Under the pieces are notes generated by a model. That model was not told where the DNA came from, made no database searches, and saw only the letters and a program-made list of their open reading frames with translations. Made by a program: the position numbers and the translations under genes. DNA of 64,000 bases, from assembly GCF_002646595.1 (NCBI RefSeq), contig NZ_PDUD01000034.1, positions 1 to 64,000 of the forward strand, read 5' to 3'. This DNA comes from Flavilitoribacter nigricans DSM 23189 = NBRC 102662. GTDB lineage: Bacteria; Bacteroidota; Bacteroidia; Chitinophagales; Saprospiraceae. Below are positions 46,712 to 54,780 of this stretch, in pieces. The number at the start of each line of letters is the position of its first letter. Within the stretch, counting starts at the first letter, position 1.

Positions 46712-47041
46712 ACCGGAACCTCCGGTAATCGAGAACTTTCCAACATTCCGGCAATTGGGTGCTCCGGCATCCAAATTCAGCAATTCACTGACAATGTAGC
46801 GGTTTAGCACGCTTTAATTTCGGAATTTCGGTGGATTCTTAGAGAACATTTCTACTTTTGTCCTTTCTATCATTTCGAGCTAAGAACATGCTTAAATTTC
46901 ATCCTTTGGTCTGCCCATACGGGTCCGTCCCGGGCAAAAACGAATTTTAAACATGTTCTAAACTTCCCCCGGTTTCCGGAATGCAATTAATCTTTTCAAA
47001 TCTCACAACAGCCGCGGCTAAACCAGCTAACCTATAGGGCC
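46712..47041. other. Intergenic region with palindromic element
   Basis: This 330-base gap between panD and the flippase-like gene carries an imperfect palindromic element at 46881-46961 (listed separately). Nothing else is supported. Confidence 0.5.
46881..46961. repeat. Imperfect palindromic mini-element
   Basis: The left end TAAGAACATGCTTAAATTTC (46881-46900) and the reverse complement of the right end (46942-46961, TTAGAACATGTTTAAAATTC) agree at 17 of 20 positions. A weaker inner pairing (GCCC/GGGC) extends the palindrome. At about 80 bases it is too short for a transposase gene. Confidence 0.6.
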
Positions 47042-48103
47042 TTGAAAGCGATACTGATCAACATCTTAAAATTTCTCCTTTTTTTGGGTATCGGTTTGGT
47101 TATCCTTTATCTGGTGTACCAAAATCAGAATACCGCTTACCAGGAAGAGTGCGCGCTCAAGGGTATTCCCGAAGCGGAATGCAGCCTGGTAACCAAAGTA
47201 TTACAGGATTTCGGCCGGGTCGATTACTTCTGGATCATCATGGTGTTGCTGGCCTTCACGATCAGCAATATCAGCCGGGCCAAGCGCTGGCAGATGCTCA
47301 TTCGCCCGCTGGGTTACAACGTCCGGCTCATCAATGCTTTTCTTACCGTCGTCATCGGCTATTTTGCCAACCTCGGCCTGCCCCGCATGGGAGAGATCGT
47401 CAAACCGGGCCTGCTGGCCCGCTACGAACGGGCCCCTCTGGAAAAGATCATGGGTACGGCGGTGGCCGACCGCGTATTTGATGTGATCAGTATTCTGCTG
47501 GTCACGGCCTTCGCCTTCATCCTCGAATTCGATCGCATCTGGGCGTTCTTCAGCGAATACGCCTCCATTCCGGGTGAGGGTAGTGGACTGGGTACGCTGA
47601 TCCTTATCCTTTCCCTCATACTGGTAGCAGCAATTATCGTTTTCTGGATCTTCCGAAAACAGATCATGGCCAGCAAACTGGCCCTGAAGATCCGTGATCT
47701 GGCCCTGGGTTTTCTGCAGGGATTGCAGACCGTACGGCAACTGGATCGCCCCTTCTGGTTCATCTTCCACAGTATCAATATCTGGGTGATGTACTACCTC
47801 ATGACCTATCTGTGCTTCTTTGCGTTCCCACCCACCAGCGAATTATCCGCAACGGCGGCACTTTTGGTGTTTGTGTTTGGGGGTTGGGGCATCGTTATTC
47901 CGTCTCCCGGAGGAATGGGCTCCTATCATTTTTTAGCGCAGACTGCCCTGACGATGTACGGAGTCAGCGGAGAGGACGGTTTCTCCTGGGCCATGATCGC
48001 TTTCATCTCCATACAGTTGGGGTGTAATATTCTGATCGGTCTGATCGGTCTGATCCTGCTGCCCATTATCAACCGGAACTACCAACCCGCTTTACAGACT
48101 TAA
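47042..48103 (+). CDS. Flippase-like integral membrane protein (LPG synthase TM region family)
   Basis: A 353-residue protein with about eight transmembrane helices, matching the lysylphosphatidylglycerol synthase TM-region (UPF0104/flippase-like) family. Conserved parts are SNISRAKRWQMLIRPLGYNV, GYFANLGLPRMGEIVKPGLL and GGWGIVIPSPGGMGSYHF. Members are thought to move or recognise lipid-linked molecules. The start is TTG at 47042; no ATG precedes the first helix, so a non-ATG start is likely. The start of the rfaE2 gene follows 12 bases after its stop, so the two are probably co-transcribed. Confidence 0.83.
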   Translation: MKAILINILKFLLFLGIGLVILYLVYQNQNTAYQEECALKGIPEAECSLVTKVLQDFGRVDYFWIIMVLLAFTISNISRAKRWQMLIRPLGYNVRLINAFLTVVIGYFANLGLPRMGEIVKPGLLARYERAPLEKIMGTAVADRVFDVISILLVTAFAFILEFDRIWAFFSEYASIPGEGSGLGTLILILSLILVAAIIVFWIFRKQIMASKLALKIRDLALGFLQGLQTVRQLDRPFWFIFHSINIWVMYYLMTYLCFFAFPPTSELSATAALLVFVFGGWGIVIPSPGGMGSYHFLAQTALTMYGVSGEDGFSWAMIAFISIQLGCNILIGLIGLILLPIINRNYQPALQT

Positions 48104-48115
48104 AATCCATCAAGC

Positions 48116-48619
48116 ATGCAATTCCAACAAATACAATCCAAGATCCAGGACTGGGACCAGATCCGGGCCACTGTCGAAACCTGGAAGGCCAATGGCGAAA
48201 AGGTCGTTTTCACCAATGGTTGTTTTGACCTGCTCCATTACGGACACCTTCACTACCTGGCCGAAGCCCGTGACCTCGGCGACCGTCTGATCATCGGCCT
48301 GAACTCCGCCGCTTCCGTTAGCCGGCTGAAAGGACCGCACCGTCCCATTAACGACGAGCTGACCCGCCAGCACCAGATGGCAGCCCTCGCCTTTGTGGAC
48401 GCCGTGGTAGCTTTTGATCAGGATACCCCTTTTGAATTGATCAAATTGGTGGTTCCCGATGTTCTTGTTAAAGGCGGCGACTGGAAACCGGAGCAGATCG
48501 TAGGATCGGATATTGTGCAAAATGCCGGAGGAAAAGTTTACAGTCTGCCGTATATCGAGGGATATTCCACAACCTCCATTGAGCAAAAAATTAAATCAAC
48601 CGTGACCGGTGCCAGTTGA
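48116..48619 (+). CDS. rfaE2: RfaE2-type heptose-1-phosphate adenylyltransferase
   Basis: The 167-residue protein is a nucleotidyltransferase of the HIGH superfamily equivalent to the C-terminal half of bifunctional HldE. The motif is FTNGCFDLLHYGHLHYLAEA, with the HxxH-type signature HYGH. The KGPHRPINDELTRQHQMAAL and VLVKGGDWKPEQIVGSDIV segments match RfaE2. It would attach AMP to heptose-1-phosphate to give ADP-heptose for LPS. The kinase half is not encoded nearby. A related small-molecule cytidylyl/adenylyltransferase role is the alternative. Confidence 0.9.
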   Translation: MQFQQIQSKIQDWDQIRATVETWKANGEKVVFTNGCFDLLHYGHLHYLAEARDLGDRLIIGLNSAASVSRLKGPHRPINDELTRQHQMAALAFVDAVVAFDQDTPFELIKLVVPDVLVKGGDWKPEQIVGSDIVQNAGGKVYSLPYIEGYSTTSIEQKIKSTVTGAS

Positions 48620-48671
48620 TGCTCCGGCCGACGGACCCGATAGTTTTCAACTACTCCTTACCTGAAAAACC

Positions 48672-49724
48672 ATGAATGTTAAAGAAGTCATTACCTATTT
48701 AGATACTATCGCCCCACCCGTCTACCAGGAAAGTTACGACAATGCCGGCCTGATCACCGGTTCTCCGGCCATGCTGGTCAGCGGAGTGGTCGTGTGTCTG
48801 GATGCTACCGAAGCGGTCCTGGACGAAGCCATCGCGCTGGGGTGTAACCTGATCGTCGCCCACCACCCCATTGTATTTCGCGGTCTGAAAAAGATCACCG
48901 GTCGGAATTATGTGGAGCGGGTGATCATCAAAGCCATTAAGCATGACCTGGCCATCTTTGCTGCGCATACCAATCTCGACAATGTATTCCGGCGCGGTGT
49001 AAACGGTCGGATCGCCGAGCGTCTTGGGCTGGAACGTACGCAGATCCTGGCTCCGAAACAGGTGGGGAAAAAGCTACAGATCTTCACCCCGGCCAGTCTG
49101 GCCGTTCCCCTGCAGGAAGCGCTGGTTGCCGTGGGCGCCACCCGGATCGAAGGTATCCGCGAAGCCGGCTATCTCACCGAATCCGGCCGCTCCCAGATGA
49201 TCAACGGGGAAGCCCGGGTGAAACTGGAGATCGCTTTTCCCTCGGCCGCCCAGAGCGGAGTACTCAAAACGGTCAAAAAATACCAGCAGGAAGCCAAGGT
49301 AGACTACGATCTGTTCTCCATTGAGGTCGATACTCCGGAGATCGGTTCGGGAGTGATCGGTTTTTTGCCCGAGCCCATGGCGCCCGACCAATTTTTGAAA
49401 TACCTGAAAGAACGCATGCAGACAGACTGTGTCCGCCATACCGAGATCCTGGACCGTCAGATTGAAAAAGTTGCCGTTTGCGGTGGCGCCGGTGGTTTTT
49501 TACTCCGCCAGGCGATCGGTCAGGGAGCTCAGGTTTTTGTAACGGCCGATTACAAATACCACGAGTTTTTTGATGCCGACGGGAACATCATCATCGCCGA
49601 TATCGGACACTATGAGAGTGAGCAGTTTACGATTCAATTATTGCATGAAATTATATCCCAAAAATTTAGTAATTTTGCGGTCCATTGCACAAAAGTAAGG
49701 ACAAACCCCGTTTATTATTTGTAG
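48672..49724 (+). CDS. Nif3-like dinuclear metal-centre protein
   Basis: A 350-residue Nif3/YqfO-type protein. It starts MNVKEVITYLDTIAPPVYQE and shows the metal-binding motifs LIVAHHPIVF, AHTNLD and the C-terminal DIGHYESEQ. The central insert (about 130-230, KKLQIFTPASLAVPLQEAL onward) is the PII-like domain found in longer members. It forms a toroidal hexamer in known relatives; the activity, possibly GTP cyclohydrolase-like or a metal-dependent hydrolase, is unresolved. The gene is followed after 37 bases by the zinc-ribbon protein gene, a common Bacteroidota pairing, so co-transcription is likely. Confidence 0.92.
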   Translation: MNVKEVITYLDTIAPPVYQESYDNAGLITGSPAMLVSGVVVCLDATEAVLDEAIALGCNLIVAHHPIVFRGLKKITGRNYVERVIIKAIKHDLAIFAAHTNLDNVFRRGVNGRIAERLGLERTQILAPKQVGKKLQIFTPASLAVPLQEALVAVGATRIEGIREAGYLTESGRSQMINGEARVKLEIAFPSAAQSGVLKTVKKYQQEAKVDYDLFSIEVDTPEIGSGVIGFLPEPMAPDQFLKYLKERMQTDCVRHTEILDRQIEKVAVCGGAGGFLLRQAIGQGAQVFVTADYKYHEFFDADGNIIIADIGHYESEQFTIQLLHEIISQKFSNFAVHCTKVRTNPVYYL

Positions 49725-49761
49725 CAATGAAACTATCGTTAACAAAACAAGCCTTAAAATA

Positions 49762-50535
49762 ATGGCAGAATTAACCGTTGCAGAAAAGTTGAAGAATATG
49801 TTCGAGCTTCAGCTTGTAGACTCTCAGATCGATGAAATACAGATCTTGAAAGGGGAGCTGCCGATCGAAGTAAGTGATCTGGAAGACGATATCGCCGGTC
49901 TGGAAACCCGGATCAGCCGTCTGGAAAATACTGTAAAAGACCTGGAGGATGAAGTCAGCAAGCACCAGGCGAATATTACTGAAGCCAATGCACTGATCGA
50001 TCGCTACGAGAAGCAGATGGACAATGTGAAGAACAATCGCGAGTACGATGCATTGAGCAAAGAGATCGAAATGCAGAGACTGGAGATCCAGTTGTCCAAT
50101 AAAAAGATCAAAGGCACCAAAGAAGAGGTTTTCAAAAAAGAGGAAACGCTGAAAGCGACCCAGGATCGCCTGGCGTCCAAGCAGGCCGACCTGAAAACCA
50201 AAAAGGTGGAACTCGAACAAATTATCGAGAAAACGGACAAAGACGAAAAGAAACTGCGTGCCCTGTCCGATAAGGCACGGGAAAAAGTAGAAGATCGTCT
50301 GATGCGGGCCTACGACAAGATCCGCACTTCCTACCGGAATGGTCTGGCGGTGGTAACTGTAGAGCGTGATGCCTGCGGTGGTTGCTTTAACCAGATCCCG
50401 CCCCAGATGCAGCTCGAGATCGCTCAGCGCAAAAAGATCATTGCCTGCGAACACTGCGGCCGTATCCTGGTGGACGATTCTCTGGTAGACGAAGTAAGAG
50501 ATAAGGTGGACGGCGTTTCTTCCGTTACCGAATAA
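49762..50535 (+). CDS. Coiled-coil protein with C4-type zinc ribbon (DUF164/CdsZ-like)
   Basis: A 257-residue protein whose first 190 residues are a long coiled coil (heptads such as LEDDIAGLETRISRLENTVK). The last part is a zinc ribbon with two CxxC pairs, ACGGCFNQIP and IACEHCGRIL. Family members are thought to act as helical hairpin adaptors, some linked to ribosome or secretion functions. It follows the Nif3 gene and ends in a strong terminator. A -7-like TAATTTTG lies at 49670-49677 within the end of the Nif3 gene, but without a correctly spaced TTG. Confidence 0.9.
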   Translation: MAELTVAEKLKNMFELQLVDSQIDEIQILKGELPIEVSDLEDDIAGLETRISRLENTVKDLEDEVSKHQANITEANALIDRYEKQMDNVKNNREYDALSKEIEMQRLEIQLSNKKIKGTKEEVFKKEETLKATQDRLASKQADLKTKKVELEQIIEKTDKDEKKLRALSDKAREKVEDRLMRAYDKIRTSYRNGLAVVTVERDACGGCFNQIPPQMQLEIAQRKKIIACEHCGRILVDDSLVDEVRDKVDGVSSVTE

Positions 50536-50564
50536 GCATACTCTTTAAGTACAATCGTTACTAT

Positions 50565-50605
50565 AAAACCTCAGGCCCGTCTTCCGGATGGCCTGAGGTT
50601 TTTCG
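50565..50605 (+). terminator. Intrinsic terminator after the zinc-ribbon gene
   Basis: AAAACCTCAGGCC (50565-50577) pairs perfectly with GGCCTGAGGTTTT (50590-50602), followed by T residues, 30 bases after the stop codon. Confidence 0.93.
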
Positions 50606-50806
50606 TTTTAATTCCCGCGGGGACCGATCACTTACACGGTATTTTTGTTAGCTAATTTAAGCCGGTGGCCGGTCTACCGGAATTGATGGCACCGCTGTAT
50701 ACTAAAATCCGTGACGGAAGTGTTCAATTTTAGTCTAAACGGTATACGAACGGCCCGCTTACCGGTCGCTAACTACGGCCGGGTTACTTGACTGACAACT
50801 TATCCA

Positions 50807-52312
50807 ATGCATCCCATGAACTTATTGAGAATAACCAGCCTGCTTCTATTCCTCCACACTTCGGTCCTCTACGGGGCCAAGCACTTCACCTATACGCCTC
50901 TGGCCCGGGATGCCTACGAAAATGTAATGTCGCTCCGGTTCGGAGAAGCACATCTCCAACTGGCCAAGCTCAAGCTGGAAGATCCCAATAACCTCGTCGT
51001 TCATCACATTGAAAATTATATCGATTTTTTCCGGCTGTACATCACCGAGGATAAAGCCCTGTACAAACAGCTGGAAGCCAATAAGGATCGCCGCCTGTCG
51101 GCCATCGAGACCGGAGACGAATCTTCGCCCTATTATCTGTTCCTCCAGGCGGACATCCGCTTGCACTGGGCGCTGGTTAGTTTGCGGTTCGAAGACTATC
51201 TTCCGGCTTTTACCGATGTAAACCGCGCCAATAAACTACTCGAAAAAAATCAGGAACGTTTCCCGGACTTCATACCCAATCTGAAGGATCTGGCCATTCT
51301 CCACGCCATGGTGGGCACCATTCCGGACGGCTACCAGTGGAGCGTACGTCTTCTGAGCAGCCTGAAAGGCACTATCGATCAGGGAAAAAAGGAAATGGAA
51401 AAGGTCGTCTCCTACGCCCGGCAACACGACGATTTCCTGTTCACTAAAGAATCACAGGTGCTGCAGGCTTATCTCCTGCTCCACCTGGCCAACGAGCCGC
51501 AGCAGGCCTGGAAAACCATTCGAAAATCCGAATTGGTGCCTGCCGACAATCCGCTACATGCTTTTGTAGTGGCCAATATCGCCATGCGTACCGGACATAA
51601 TGACGAAGCGATCAGGATCCTGGAAGCTGCGCCCCAGGACGGCATCTTCCACCCTCTCCCCTTCTTGGAATTTATGTTGGGGCTGGCCAAACTGCGCCGG
51701 CTGGATCGGGATGCCGGAAAACATTTTGATCGCTTTGTGGAAAAATTCAACGGCACGCACTATATCAAGGAAGCTTACCAGAAGCTGGCCTGGCAGGCGC
51801 TGATCAACGGCGACCCGACGGGCTACCGGACGAACCTGGTACAGGTATCCCAGCGCGGGAACGCCACGAGCGGCGGGGACAGCAATGCCCAGCGGGAAGC
51901 GGATGCCGGCCGGACACCACACGTGGACCTCGTGCGCGCCCGCCTCTTGTTCGACGGCGGCTACGCCCAGAAGGCCTATGACCGACTGGCGCCACTCAAA
52001 TTGAACGAATCTAAAGATGCATACCTTCGCCTGGAATATACCTACCGGATGGGGCGCATCCTGCAGGAGCTGGACCGCACCGCCGAAGCGATTTCCTATT
52101 TTGAAAAAACCATTGAAGACTCCGGGGCTAATTCGCCCTATTTCTTCGCCTGCAATGCCGCCCTGCAATGTGGGCTCATTTACGAGAAGATCGAATCCTG
52201 GCAAAAGGCCAAAGAGTATTTTAAGAAATGCCTGTTGCTCAATCCCGATGAATACGCCACCGGTCTGCACCAGCGGGCCAAGGCCGGGCTGGCCCGGATC
52301 CGCAAGCGATAA
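50807..52312 (+). CDS. Exported TPR-repeat protein
   Basis: The 501-residue protein has an N-terminal signal (LLRITSLLLFLHTSVLYGA) and is otherwise helical with several tetratricopeptide-like repeats. One clear pair is RMGRILQELDRTAEAISYFEK and YEKIESWQKAKEYFKKCLLL. It should be a periplasmic or surface scaffold; the partner is unknown. The ATG at 50807 is used, and MNLLRIT at 50816 is an equally good start. A plus-strand TATTTTTG box (50640-50647) lies about 160 bases upstream. The gene ends eight bases from the convergent NIPSNAP gene. Confidence 0.82.
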   Translation: MHPMNLLRITSLLLFLHTSVLYGAKHFTYTPLARDAYENVMSLRFGEAHLQLAKLKLEDPNNLVVHHIENYIDFFRLYITEDKALYKQLEANKDRRLSAIETGDESSPYYLFLQADIRLHWALVSLRFEDYLPAFTDVNRANKLLEKNQERFPDFIPNLKDLAILHAMVGTIPDGYQWSVRLLSSLKGTIDQGKKEMEKVVSYARQHDDFLFTKESQVLQAYLLLHLANEPQQAWKTIRKSELVPADNPLHAFVVANIAMRTGHNDEAIRILEAAPQDGIFHPLPFLEFMLGLAKLRRLDRDAGKHFDRFVEKFNGTHYIKEAYQKLAWQALINGDPTGYRTNLVQVSQRGNATSGGDSNAQREADAGRTPHVDLVRARLLFDGGYAQKAYDRLAPLKLNESKDAYLRLEYTYRMGRILQELDRTAEAISYFEKTIEDSGANSPYFFACNAALQCGLIYEKIESWQKAKEYFKKCLLLNPDEYATGLHQRAKAGLARIRKR

Positions 52313-52320
52313 TCCATGGC

Positions 52321-53133
52321 CTAATAATCCGAATATTCCGTCGGCGACAGGAAAATGATATCCGCATGGGATACATTGTTCTTGTATTTTTCCATAGCGA
52401 CCAACTCTTTCCACTCCGGCGCATCGAAAAACGCTTTCCATTTTTCATCCCGGCTGGCCATGTCCGAAAAGGTCGTCATATACATCAGGTTGGGCATCTT
52501 GGAACCGGAGATCACTTCGGCGTAAAAAACTGCATTAAAGTTGAGGCGATCAAAAAGTTTGATCTCTCCCCCGGCATTGAACATGTCCACTTTGTTGTGA
52601 TAGTACTGTTCCGTAGGCGATTCGTAACTGCGCAGCTCGTAAATTCTTTCCGAACGGGGATTTTCCAAGCCGGAAGGCTCCATCTGGGGCATATCCACGA
52701 AGGCCTGCATTAAGGTGGATTCGATCCGGCGATAGGGTGGATGGTCGTGGGCGGCGTCGACGTATTCGCTTCCGGTCGTCTGGTATTCGTTATCCCCGCC
52801 GAGCGCAGCCTCCAGATCCACTACTTCTTCGAGGGAGGAAAACGGGATGAGCACGTAAGTTCTCCGGGTCGAATCGTTTTCGCCGGGAATTTGCTTAAAC
52901 ACCCCGATCGGACCGATATCCCTTTTCTTCAGCGCCGGCATAAAGGCATCCCGCAGGTAGTTGTCCGTCATGGCCACCTGCTCATCGGTGTCAAAAGTGT
53001 AGACTTTGAGTTGATAGAATTCCCGCTCAGCCGTCGTTGATGTCGCCTCTTCCGGGGTTTCCGGCGGCGTGTTGGCACAGCTCGTCATGGTCATGATCGC
53101 GACCAGCAAAAAGAAGATCGTTGGTTTATTCAT
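52321..53133 (-). CDS. NIPSNAP family lipoprotein
   Basis: A 270-residue lipoprotein (signal MNKPTIFFLLVAIMTMTSC, Cys19). The mature part has two NIPSNAP-like ferredoxin-fold domains, recognised by FYQLKVYTFDTDEQVAMTDN and RIYELRSYESPTEQYYHNKV, with the end SRDEKWKAFFDAPEWKELV. The fold is shared with dimeric alpha/beta barrels; the function in bacteria is unknown. It is anchored in the periplasm or outer membrane. It stands alone, divergent from prfA. Confidence 0.88.
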   Translation of the reverse strand: MNKPTIFFLLVAIMTMTSCANTPPETPEEATSTTAEREFYQLKVYTFDTDEQVAMTDNYLRDAFMPALKKRDIGPIGVFKQIPGENDSTRRTYVLIPFSSLEEVVDLEAALGGDNEYQTTGSEYVDAAHDHPPYRRIESTLMQAFVDMPQMEPSGLENPRSERIYELRSYESPTEQYYHNKVDMFNAGGEIKLFDRLNFNAVFYAEVISGSKMPNLMYMTTFSDMASRDEKWKAFFDAPEWKELVAMEKYKNNVSHADIIFLSPTEYSDY

Positions 53134-53610
53134 TTTATTGATGTTTTGTCTGGATCATTTCAGGTGGAGCGCATCAAATCGAAGTTGTAAACTACAAATA
53201 CCGAGAGCGGGAATGTGAATGTAAGGATCATCACCGATAACCCAAAAAGTTCATCGATACTCGCTCTGGCGCGATCGCACACAGGATCATACTTTGGATC
53301 AGAATGGTTTTGGGGAAGGGAATTTACGGCTGATGCATGATCGCCGGATCTGCGATTCAGCCCTTACCGGCCCTAATTACCCGGGCACAACAACTTGCAT
53401 TAGCTAATTTCCCGAACTTACATTAACTTTGCCGCTCAATTTTACGAACACACATGTACATTCTACTACAATCCGGGAAACTCCGCTATTAGCGTCCTGC
53501 ACATTACCTGGCAGGTAGCCGGCTGCTGCCAGTTTTAAAGGATAGCAAACTGCCGGCAGGATCTAAATATGCTCACATCCGCCATTTCCTGGCAAAATTT
53601 ACCAAGTAAC
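53134..53610. other. Divergent intergenic region upstream of prfA
   Basis: This 477-base region contains a -7-like TAACTTTG (53424-53431), about 180 bases before prfA, and a small hairpin CTGGCAG...CTGCCAG-TTTT (53508-53536) in the presumed leader. No protein frame is convincing. Confidence 0.5.
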
Positions 53611-54687
53611 ATGATCAATAAACTGGAAGCGATACAAGATAGATATATTTATTTGGAAGAACGGCTGTCCGATCCGGCAGTTATTTCCGATATGGATCAA
53701 TTCAAAAAGATCAGCAAAGAATACAAAGACCTGGAGCCTATCGTTAAGGCGTTCAAGGAATACGAACTCCTGATTGGCAACTACCAAACGGCTAAGGAAA
53801 TGACCAGTTCCGATGACCCGGAAATGCGCGAAATGGCCCAGATGGAACTTGAGGAACTCGGCGAGCAGAAAGAGGAAATGGAGGAAAAGATCAAGTGGCT
53901 GCTCATTCCCAAGGATCCGGAAGATTCTAAAGACGTCGTTTTCGAGATCCGCTCGGGTACCGGTGGGGACGAAGCCAGCCTTTTTGCCGGCGACCTCTAC
54001 AAGATGTACACCAAATATTTTGACAGCCAGGGCTGGAAGACCGAAACCCTGTCCTTTACCGAAGGAACCGTGGGCGGTTATAAAGAAGTCGTTCTGGAGG
54101 TGTTTGGTGAAGATGTCTACGGTAAGCTCAAATTTGAATCCGGCGCACACCGCGTACAACGGATCCCCAAAACCGAATCCCAGGGGCGGGTACATACTTC
54201 GGCCGCTACCGTAGCGGTGATCCCCAAAATGGAGGAAGAAGACATCGACATCCGGCGGGAAGACCTGCGGATCGACGTGTTCCGCGCCAGTGGCGCGGGT
54301 GGTCAGCACGTAAACCGGACCGAATCGGCCGTGCGTTTCACCCACTTACCTACCGGTATCGTATCCGAAAGCCAGGACAGTCGCTCCCAGATCAAGAACC
54401 GGGAGATCGCACTGCAGCGCCTGTACGTCAAGATCCAGGATAAGATGCGCCAGGAGCAGATGAACTCCGTTGCCGCCCAGAGACGCTCTCTGGTGGGTTC
54501 GGGGGACCGCTCCGAGAAGATCCGTACCTATAATTATCCCCAAAACCGCGTAACGGACCACCGTCTGGAGGGCGATAACAAAAACTTCAACCTGGAACAG
54601 ATCGTGGACGGACAGTTGGAGTCGGTGATCGAAGCCCTGCAGGTAGCGGAAAATGCCGAAAAATTGCGGGCCGGTAATCAGGAATAA
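53611..54687 (+). CDS. prfA: Peptide chain release factor 1
   Basis: A 358-residue class I release factor. The GGQ motif that triggers peptidyl-tRNA hydrolysis lies in ASGAGGQHVNRTESAVR, and the family signatures FEIRSGTGGDEASLFAGDL and RVQRIPKTESQGRVHTSAATV are present. The codon-recognition region has the PKTE context typical of RF1 rather than RF2 (which reads SPF), so it recognises UAA and UAG. The ATG at 53611 (MINKLEAIQDRYIYLEERL) is chosen; the frame extends to 53569. Confidence 0.97.
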   Translation: MINKLEAIQDRYIYLEERLSDPAVISDMDQFKKISKEYKDLEPIVKAFKEYELLIGNYQTAKEMTSSDDPEMREMAQMELEELGEQKEEMEEKIKWLLIPKDPEDSKDVVFEIRSGTGGDEASLFAGDLYKMYTKYFDSQGWKTETLSFTEGTVGGYKEVVLEVFGEDVYGKLKFESGAHRVQRIPKTESQGRVHTSAATVAVIPKMEEEDIDIRREDLRIDVFRASGAGGQHVNRTESAVRFTHLPTGIVSESQDSRSQIKNREIALQRLYVKIQDKMRQEQMNSVAAQRRSLVGSGDRSEKIRTYNYPQNRVTDHRLEGDNKNFNLEQIVDGQLESVIEALQVAENAEKLRAGNQE

Positions 54688-54780
54688 GTTTTAGCGAAAG
54701 CCGGAGGATGAGCCTGGACTATCCTCCGGAATCTACCGCATTTATTACTTACCTTTAGCGGAAATTATACCGCAATCAAA

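Noticed and set aside
53508-53536. Hairpin before prfA as an attenuator
   Set aside because: CTGGCAG/CTGCCAG is a short stem with only four T residues; alone it does not support a riboswitch or attenuator.
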